64,000 bases of DNA from Bacillus vallismortis (GTDB taxonomy: Bacteria > Bacillota > Bacilli > Bacillales > Bacillaceae), in NCBI RefSeq assembly GCF_040784915.1, contig NZ_CP160797.1:1565001-1629000 (forward strand). The letters are read 5' to 3'. Shown here piece after piece: positions 53,936 to 61,372 of this stretch. The first letter of the stretch is position 1. Each line of letters starts with the position of its first letter. The position numbers and the translations under genes are program-made. Under the pieces are notes generated by a model. It made no database searches. It saw nothing but the letters and a program-made list of their open reading frames with translations, and was not told the DNA's origin.

Positions 53936-56900
53936 GGGGAAAACGTGAACAAATCAGCGAAATTCTTGAGCTGGTCCAAACAGGAAATATAACGGCTGAC
54001 GAAGGATATGCCCGTGTAAAATCTATTCAAGACAATGGCGAACTAGCAACTGATAATCCGCCTTTATATTATAAGCCTGAATGGATAGAATCAAATATTC
54101 CGAATACGAAAAATGCAGACTTGCCTGGCTTAGTTCTTATTTTTGCTGAAAATGAATGGCAAATAAAAGAACTAAGCGATTCATTAGTGGATTGCAACCT
54201 TTTGTTTGTTTGTCGAGGAGAAAAATTTTCTACCAGCAATCGCAATGCGCTTACTATTAATCCATCGAAAAAAGCAGACTATATAAAACTTTTTAAGTAT
54301 ATCCAAGATCACTTCATGCTGCCTGAGAACATCCTTCATTTATGGTCTGACAGTCAGGATAATATAAGCCAAGAAGGAATAAAAAAACAACTGGAAAACG
54401 GTATATTTTCTCTTCTATACATTACACAGGCATTGATTGAGATGAAATGCAAGAATACTGTAAAGCTGAAACATCTATTTCAATCTGAACATAAGGCTCA
54501 GCTGCCATTACATCACGCTTTAGGCGCTTTTGCTAAAACGGTTCATCAGGAGTATCCAAATTTTCACTATCAGATCATCAATGTCAATCATTTACAGGAT
54601 ATGGATATCGACAATTATTCGGAGATTGCGGATATTTACCGAAAAGAATGTGAAGGCGATCAAACTTCGCAATTCGAAGTGCGCTACGAAAATGGTAGCC
54701 GATTCACGAAACGTTATAAAAGCGCAAACATTGACGGATTATCTCAGCCGCTTAAACGTAAGGGATGTTATCTGATTACAGGAGGATTAGGCGGGATCGG
54801 CTATATTATTGCGAAATATTTGGCGGAAAAATGGAAGGCTAACCTCATTTTGACCGGACGTTCTTCTTTAACTGCAGAGCAGTCTCGGAAGATTAATGAT
54901 TTGAGAAGCTCAGGTTCTCACATCGAGTATATACAGTCAGATATTTCAAAAAAAGATGAGACAGAGCGGGTATTTACTTTTGTAAAAGATCAATTTGGTC
55001 ATTTAAACGGTGTTTTTCACATCGCCGGAGTGCTCCGCGATTCGTTTATTTTAAGAAAAACAAAAGAAGAAATCGATCAGGTAACAGCATCGAAAGTTTA
55101 CGGAACGGTATGGCTGGCGAATGAAATAACAAAATTAAATCTTGATTTGTTTGTATTGTTTTCTTCAACATCATCTATTTTCGGTTCAATCGGCCAATGT
55201 GATTATGCCTTTGCCAATGCTTTTCTAGATCAGTATGCAGCAGTTATTTCAGCAAAAGGATATGCCCAAAAAACAGTTTCCGTCAATTGGCCGCTGTGGG
55301 CAGCCGGCGGGATGAATATTGACTATGAAGGAATACAAATAATGAGAAGGGAACTCGGCCTTGAACCTTTAGATGAAAGTGCTGGGCTGCGAGCCTTAGA
55401 AGATAGCTTGTGCCAGACATCTGAACAGCTGATTGCAGTAAAAGGTCAAAAAGAAAAAATTGACGACGCGTTGAACCGTGCTGATACAATCAATAGCCTT
55501 TTTGAACAGCGAGATGAAAAAAATGAACGCAACGATGAATTAAAACAAGAAATTATTCATTATTTGAAAAAACTGCTTTCTGAAGAATTAAAATTATCGG
55601 CTTCATTCATTGATGAAAAACAATATCTTGAGAAATACGGTATTGATTCAATTATGATTATGCGTTTAACCAAAAAGTTAGAGCAGAATGTCGGCAAACT
55701 ATCAAAAACCTTATTTTTCGAATATCACTCGATTACTGAATTGGCGGATTATTTTCTGAACCACCATAGTGAGCGCATGCTGAAACTGTTGAATCCTATT
55801 GCAAAACCCCAACATGAATTGCGTCAGAAAAGAATAACATCAGTAAAAACCGATGCTCCAAACTCTATGAAAGAGAACGTACAAAAGAAAGATCCGGGGC
55901 GTTCAATTTCTGCTGATATTGCCATTATTGGAGTAAGCGGCAGATATCCTGGCGCAGAAAGTATTAGGGATTTTCAAAATGTACTGCTGAATGGAAGGGA
56001 TTGTATTAGTAAAATTCCCGATGATCGAAAGGAAATGTTGGAAGGGAGCTGTTATAACTGGGGGGGATTTCTTAAAAATGTAGATCGATTTGATCCTTTG
56101 TTTTTCCGGATATCACCGAAAGAAGCAGCTTATCTTGATCCTCAGGAACGGCTTTTCTTAGAAACAGTCTGGAACACTATAGAGGATGCGGGGTATACAA
56201 AGTCAGATTTGGCTCAGGAAAAAGTCGGGGTATTTGCAGGAGTCACATACGGGAGTTATCAATTTTTCGGCGTTGAAGAATCTATGAATGGAAATGAATT
56301 AGCCGTGGGTTCTCCTTTTTCTGCAATTGCAAACAGAGTCTCGTACTATTTCAATTTTACGGGACCTAGTATGGCGGTTGATACAATGTGTTCATCCTCT
56401 CTCAATGCTATTCATTTAGCCTGTGAAAGTATTCTGCGGGGAGAAAGCAGCATTGCTGTTGCAGGCGGTGTCAATCTTACGCTTCATCCAAATAAGTATA
56501 CTTTATTGAAACAAAGTCGCTTTTTTGCGAGTGATGGGCGGTGCCGTACATTTGGTGCAGGCGGCGACGGTTATGTACCGGGCGAAGGAGTAGGCTCTGT
56601 TCTATTAAAGCCGGTGGCAGATGCAATAAATGACGGAGATCATATTTATGCGGTGATAAAAGCAACGGCAGTAAACCATGGAGGCAAAACAAACGGATTT
56701 ACTGTTCCTAATCCTAATGCTCAATCTGAACTGATAGGAGCCGCACTGAAAAAAGCTGATATTGATCCTCGAACGATCAGCTATATTGAAGCACACGGAA
56801 CGGGTACTTCTCTTGGAGATCCAATTGAAATAACCGGATTGACGAAAGTGTTCCGCCAATATACGGACCAGACTCAATATTGTTCGATCGGTTCTGTTAA

Positions 56901-59900
56901 ATCGAATATCGGACATCTTGAGGCTGCTGCAGGTATTGCAGGTCTGACAAAGGTTCTAATACAAATGAAGCTTAAAAAGCTTTTCCCCTCTATTCATGCA
57001 GAGACATTAAATCCGAATATCGATTTTGAAGCATCGCCTTTTTATGTACAACGGTCACTGCAAGATTGGGAGAAACCAAATCTGAAAGAAAGCGGAAAAG
57101 AGGTTTCGGTTCCGAGAAGAGCGGGGATCAGTTCATTTGGGGCGGGAGGAACAAACGTTCATGTGATTCTGGAAGAATATGAAGAAGCCAACAAATCGGC
57201 AGAACAATTTGAAAAAGAGCCGCACGTCGTTCTGTTGTCGGCAAAAAATAACGAAAGGCTTCTCGAGTATGCAGATAAAATGAAAGAGTATATCAAAAAC
57301 TCTCTAAAACCCGCAATGCGAAGCGGACAGCCGGATATGGTTGAAAAGGTGAATGAAATACTGAAACCATTTGTTTCAAAATTGATTCATGTCAATCCGA
57401 AAGAAATCGATCCGACAGAGAATCTGGCGGAATTTGGGTTTGGGCCTGTAGAGTTAAGCAGTATCACAGGTTTTATTAACGAAACGTTTCAAATAGAGCT
57501 TTCCATGCATCATTTAACAGATTTTCGTTCAATACAATCTATAACGGAATACTTATTGAAAGAGTATACTGGGCAGGTTAACAGACTCTTTCCTAAGAAA
57601 GGCTATGGAAAAGAACAAATGGACGAAATAGTTTTACGAGATCTGGCTTACACAACACAAGTCGGCAGGGAAGCCATGGAATCCAGATTAGCAATTGTCG
57701 GTTCAACACTGAAAGAGATACAGGATAAATTAAACGATGTTTGTCTAGAAGTTCAACGTATTCCTGGCGTATATTTAAATCAGCATGCTCTACAGCAAGT
57801 TGAACAAATGAAGGCATTGACAGAAGGTAAAGCAGGTGAGCAGTTTGTAAAAAGCGTGATTGAGTACGGTGAAATGGAAAAGCTCGCTCAATTGTGGGCA
57901 TGGGGCGCGGATATCGACTGGAAAATATTCCAAAAGTATTCGCAGCAAACAGGCAAACGTATTTCCATCCCTACATATCCGTTTGCAAAAGAATCCTATT
58001 GGGTTCCTGGTCTAATTGAGAAGAATTCAGAGGTGAAAGCTTCAGCTCCGAAAATCCATTTGCAAAAAAAATGGAGAGAGTTTAATATTGCGAAAAACTC
58101 AGAAAAACCGGTTTTGGGGCTAACAATAGCATTGGTGCATCATGATACCGAATTAATTGCTCGTTCTGTATGCTCAGAGATAGAGGAGAAAAATCTTATT
58201 ATTATAAGACATAATTCTTCTTTTATAAGACAATCAGATTATTTGTATGAATGTTCTTTTTTAGACGAAAAACAAGCATACACCGCTGTCAATGAAATTT
58301 TGATGAGCCGGAAGCAGCAGATCGAGAACCTATTCGATTTTTCTGATATCAGCAATCTCAACGATAGTCAAAATCTTATACCGTATGGGAAAATTGTTAT
58401 TATTCAAGAGCTTATTAAACGGAGCAAAAAGGAATCTCCGTTATCGATTCTACAATTGACAAACGGCCTTCAAATTTTTAAAACAGAGAAGCCAAGAATG
58501 AGAGGAGCAGAATTAGCCGGTCTTTTAAAAGCTGTTTCCTCAGAATACACTTATGTTAATGGTAAAACAATTGATACAGACAGTGTGCAGAATCCGTATG
58601 AGCTGAAGCAAATGATAGAAAATGAACAAGAAAATCATGCTGGAGAGGTTGAAGTATGCTATCGCCACGGTATCAGGTATATTCCGTTTTTTGAAGAAGA
58701 AAGGGTTCAACCGAGTGAGTCTTTTTCATTTCGTTTAGATAAAACCATAGTAATAACTGGCGGAACAGGTGGCATTGGCAGGGAGATAATAGATGAACTG
58801 GTAAAACGGGGAGTAACAAAACTAGTGCTTACGGGCACGCACCCATTACCTTTGCGTAGTGAATGGGCGGGTTTGTTGGAGGATGCAAGTATAGATCAGA
58901 AGATCATCGACAATATTAAACTATTTATGAATCTTGAAGAGAGAGGCATTAGCTATCGGTATTACAGCGGCTCTCTTACAGATAAAGAGAAACTGCGTTC
59001 GTTTTTTCTTGAAGCCAGAAAAGACCTCGGGGATATATGCGGAGTGATTCATTGTGCCGGCCAGCACAGCAACGGAAATCCAGCATTTATTCATAAAGGC
59101 ATTGAAGATTTCAAAACAGTTTACGGACCAAAGATCGTCGGTCTGCAAAATCTGCATCAGATTTTTGAAGATGATCCGTTGGATTTCTTTATTCTATTTT
59201 CATCAATTGCAGCTCAAGTCCCGCAACTATCTAAAGGGATGTCTGATTATGCATCAGCCAATGCGTATATGGACTATTTTGCGGCTTATCATTTTCAAAT
59301 GGGAAAATCCTATTTTACATCTATCAATTGGCCGAGCTGGAAAGAGGTGGGGATGGGAAGGGTAACGAGTCCTTCATATAATGATTTAGGATTGGGTTCA
59401 CTATCGACGCAAGAAGGAATGGCAACTTTACGCAATGCACTAAGCAAAAAAACAGCTGCTATGATGCCTATTGTGAAAAATAGTGCAGTCTTTAAGGCAG
59501 ACACGCTTCTGAAAGCTTATAAGAGTGATCTGAGTGCGGTTTCAAGCAGCAAAGCGGAGATTTCAGATATTTCTAACAACCGTACTGATGCTCTTGTTGG
59601 AGAGCTGTCAGGCATTTTTGCCGAAGAATTAAGCATCCCGATTGAAAAGCTAGACCCGTTTGTTGCCTTTCAAGAATATGGCGTAGATTCTATACTTCTT
59701 GTAAGTATTATCCATCGCATAGAAGCTATTATTCAGAAGAACTTAGATCCTACTATACTTTTCGAACACAACACTATTCATAAACTTGCAGAATATGTAA
59801 AGGGAACAGGGTTTCAATTGAAGGAACAAACGGCACAACTTGACACTTTTTCTGTTCATAATGTCTTTGAAAAAGTACCCGAATCAAGAAGACATATGGA

Positions 59901-61323
59901 AAAACATGAAAAGCTGCAAACGTCATCTGCAAAAATAGCCGTTATTGGAATCGGATGCAAATTTCCAGGCGCAGCGAATAAAGAAGAATTTTGGCGCAAC
60001 TTAAAAAAAGGAAGAAAGCATATAAAGGAAGTTCCAGAATCCCGCTGGAGCATTGAAAAATACTATTCCCCTGTAAAGGAAAAGGGAAAAAGCATTAGTA
60101 AATGGGGAGGCTTTATTGATGGGATTGGAAGTTTTGATCCAGTTTTTTTCCGGATGCATGAGGAAACAGCCGTCCAAACTGACCCATTAATCAGACACTT
60201 TTTAGAAACTAGTGTACAGGCTGTCAGGGATGCGGGTTATGAAGAAACAGAATTATCCGGAAAGAAAATCGGTGTGTTTGTCGGTTCAAGAATGGGGGGG
60301 TACGGTCATAAATTACGAGAAGAAAACACTCATAATATAGTTGGTCTCAGCCAGAACTTTATTGCCGCACATGTATCGCATTTCTTTAATTTTCACGGCC
60401 CAAGCATCGTATCGGATACAGCTTGCTCTTCTTCGTTAGTGAGTATTCATTTGGCTTGCCAAAGTTTAAAAGAAGGTGATTCAGAGATGGCAATTGCAGG
60501 CGGGGCAGACCTGCTGCTGGATGAAGTTCCTTACTTGATGCTAAGCGAAGGCGGGGCCCTTTCTCCGGACGGTCAGTGTTTTACCTTTGACGAAAGGGCA
60601 AACGGTTTTGTACCTGGTGAGGGTTTTGGAGCTGTATTATTAAAGCCGCTGGAAAAAGCGAAAACTGACGGTGATCAGATATACGGTATAATTGATGCAT
60701 CCGCTATTAATAATGACGGTGCAACGATGGGCATTACAACTCCTAACCCAAAACTGCAGGAGCAAGTGATTCAGGATGCCTTTGAAAAAGCAAAAATAGA
60801 GCCTGACTCAGTCAGCTACATTGAGACACATGGAACCGGTACTATGATTGGAGACCCGATTGAACTTCAGGCGTTAACAAAAGTATTTCAAAAAAATACA
60901 AGGCGAACTCAATATTGCGGAGTTGGCAGTGTGAAAACAAATGTGGGACACTTATTAAGCGCAGCCGGAGCGGCTAGTTTTATTAAAGTGATTTTGTCAC
61001 TATGGCATAAAAAAATCCCGCCTACATTGAATTGCGAAACGCCAAACCCTCGCTTTGAATTCGGGCAGTCGCCTTTTTATCCAAATACAAGGCTGAAAGA
61101 ATGGAAAGAAGAAAAAAGGAGAGCAGGCATCAGTGCTTTCGGTTTTGGCGGAACAAACGCCCACATTTTGGTCAGTGGGTATGATGAATTGCACAATATT
61201 GTTCGAAAACCGCTGACACCGGCCGTATTCAATAAAAGAAAGTTTTGGCCTAAAGCTTATTCGCATAAACAAAAGAAACAGCATAAAAAGCAGTTTCTTG
61301 AGATTATTGATGAAACAGAGTGA
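53932..61323 (+). CDS. mlnG: Trans-AT PKS, end of module 9, module 10, KS of module 11
   Basis: A 2463-residue PKS whose ATG overlaps the mlnF stop as ATGA. Docking segment (1-30), KR9 (from about 277; CDYAFAN) and ACP9 (GIDSIM near 569) complete module 9. Module 10: KS10 (660-1083, DTMCSSSL), an inserted ACP-like domain (1136-1219) with Pro at the Ser position (residue 1172), the resumed post-KS linker, no DH, a longer-type KR10 (from about 1606; MSDYASAN) and ACP10 (GVDSIL near 1916). KS11 (2001-2416) has DTACSSSL, HGTGT and NVGHL and the same unusual TDPLIRH region as KS8. The C-terminal half closely parallels that of MlnE, which points to duplication of a bimodule. The gene ends in a terminator-like hairpin. 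Confidence 0.88.
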   Translation: MRGKREQISEILELVQTGNITADEGYARVKSIQDNGELATDNPPLYYKPEWIESNIPNTKNADLPGLVLIFAENEWQIKELSDSLVDCNLLFVCRGEKFSTSNRNALTINPSKKADYIKLFKYIQDHFMLPENILHLWSDSQDNISQEGIKKQLENGIFSLLYITQALIEMKCKNTVKLKHLFQSEHKAQLPLHHALGAFAKTVHQEYPNFHYQIINVNHLQDMDIDNYSEIADIYRKECEGDQTSQFEVRYENGSRFTKRYKSANIDGLSQPLKRKGCYLITGGLGGIGYIIAKYLAEKWKANLILTGRSSLTAEQSRKINDLRSSGSHIEYIQSDISKKDETERVFTFVKDQFGHLNGVFHIAGVLRDSFILRKTKEEIDQVTASKVYGTVWLANEITKLNLDLFVLFSSTSSIFGSIGQCDYAFANAFLDQYAAVISAKGYAQKTVSVNWPLWAAGGMNIDYEGIQIMRRELGLEPLDESAGLRALEDSLCQTSEQLIAVKGQKEKIDDALNRADTINSLFEQRDEKNERNDELKQEIIHYLKKLLSEELKLSASFIDEKQYLEKYGIDSIMIMRLTKKLEQNVGKLSKTLFFEYHSITELADYFLNHHSERMLKLLNPIAKPQHELRQKRITSVKTDAPNSMKENVQKKDPGRSISADIAIIGVSGRYPGAESIRDFQNVLLNGRDCISKIPDDRKEMLEGSCYNWGGFLKNVDRFDPLFFRISPKEAAYLDPQERLFLETVWNTIEDAGYTKSDLAQEKVGVFAGVTYGSYQFFGVEESMNGNELAVGSPFSAIANRVSYYFNFTGPSMAVDTMCSSSLNAIHLACESILRGESSIAVAGGVNLTLHPNKYTLLKQSRFFASDGRCRTFGAGGDGYVPGEGVGSVLLKPVADAINDGDHIYAVIKATAVNHGGKTNGFTVPNPNAQSELIGAALKKADIDPRTISYIEAHGTGTSLGDPIEITGLTKVFRQYTDQTQYCSIGSVKSNIGHLEAAAGIAGLTKVLIQMKLKKLFPSIHAETLNPNIDFEASPFYVQRSLQDWEKPNLKESGKEVSVPRRAGISSFGAGGTNVHVILEEYEEANKSAEQFEKEPHVVLLSAKNNERLLEYADKMKEYIKNSLKPAMRSGQPDMVEKVNEILKPFVSKLIHVNPKEIDPTENLAEFGFGPVELSSITGFINETFQIELSMHHLTDFRSIQSITEYLLKEYTGQVNRLFPKKGYGKEQMDEIVLRDLAYTTQVGREAMESRLAIVGSTLKEIQDKLNDVCLEVQRIPGVYLNQHALQQVEQMKALTEGKAGEQFVKSVIEYGEMEKLAQLWAWGADIDWKIFQKYSQQTGKRISIPTYPFAKESYWVPGLIEKNSEVKASAPKIHLQKKWREFNIAKNSEKPVLGLTIALVHHDTELIARSVCSEIEEKNLIIIRHNSSFIRQSDYLYECSFLDEKQAYTAVNEILMSRKQQIENLFDFSDISNLNDSQNLIPYGKIVIIQELIKRSKKESPLSILQLTNGLQIFKTEKPRMRGAELAGLLKAVSSEYTYVNGKTIDTDSVQNPYELKQMIENEQENHAGEVEVCYRHGIRYIPFFEEERVQPSESFSFRLDKTIVITGGTGGIGREIIDELVKRGVTKLVLTGTHPLPLRSEWAGLLEDASIDQKIIDNIKLFMNLEERGISYRYYSGSLTDKEKLRSFFLEARKDLGDICGVIHCAGQHSNGNPAFIHKGIEDFKTVYGPKIVGLQNLHQIFEDDPLDFFILFSSIAAQVPQLSKGMSDYASANAYMDYFAAYHFQMGKSYFTSINWPSWKEVGMGRVTSPSYNDLGLGSLSTQEGMATLRNALSKKTAAMMPIVKNSAVFKADTLLKAYKSDLSAVSSSKAEISDISNNRTDALVGELSGIFAEELSIPIEKLDPFVAFQEYGVDSILLVSIIHRIEAIIQKNLDPTILFEHNTIHKLAEYVKGTGFQLKEQTAQLDTFSVHNVFEKVPESRRHMEKHEKLQTSSAKIAVIGIGCKFPGAANKEEFWRNLKKGRKHIKEVPESRWSIEKYYSPVKEKGKSISKWGGFIDGIGSFDPVFFRMHEETAVQTDPLIRHFLETSVQAVRDAGYEETELSGKKIGVFVGSRMGGYGHKLREENTHNIVGLSQNFIAAHVSHFFNFHGPSIVSDTACSSSLVSIHLACQSLKEGDSEMAIAGGADLLLDEVPYLMLSEGGALSPDGQCFTFDERANGFVPGEGFGAVLLKPLEKAKTDGDQIYGIIDASAINNDGATMGITTPNPKLQEQVIQDAFEKAKIEPDSVSYIETHGTGTMIGDPIELQALTKVFQKNTRRTQYCGVGSVKTNVGHLLSAAGAASFIKVILSLWHKKIPPTLNCETPNPRFEFGQSPFYPNTRLKEWKEEKRRAGISAFGFGGTNAHILVSGYDELHNIVRKPLTPAVFNKRKFWPKAYSHKQKKQHKKQFLEIIDETE
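57337..57580 (+). other. Serine-less ACP-like domain inserted after KS10
   Basis: About 81 residues with a carrier-protein pattern (VEKVNEILKPFVSKLI...EIDPTENLAEFGFGPVELSSI...SIQSITEYLL). The attachment site reads FGFGP; the codon at 57445-57447 is CCT. It splits the post-KS linker at the same point as the domain after KS6; the linker resumes with RDLAYTTQVGREAME. Confidence 0.75.
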
Positions 61324-61343
61324 TACTCACTCTGTTTCTTTTA
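61312..61343 (+). terminator. Terminator-like hairpin at the mlnG/mlnH junction
   Basis: GAAACAGAGTGA (61312-61323) pairs perfectly with TCACTCTGTTTC (61327-61338) around TAC and is followed by TTTTAATT. The mlnG stop codon is inside the stem. mlnH starts 30 bases later with no clear new promoter between, so full operon expression requires read-through. Confidence 0.75.
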
Positions 61344-61372
61344 ATTGCAAAAGAGAAAGGTTGTCGAATTAC

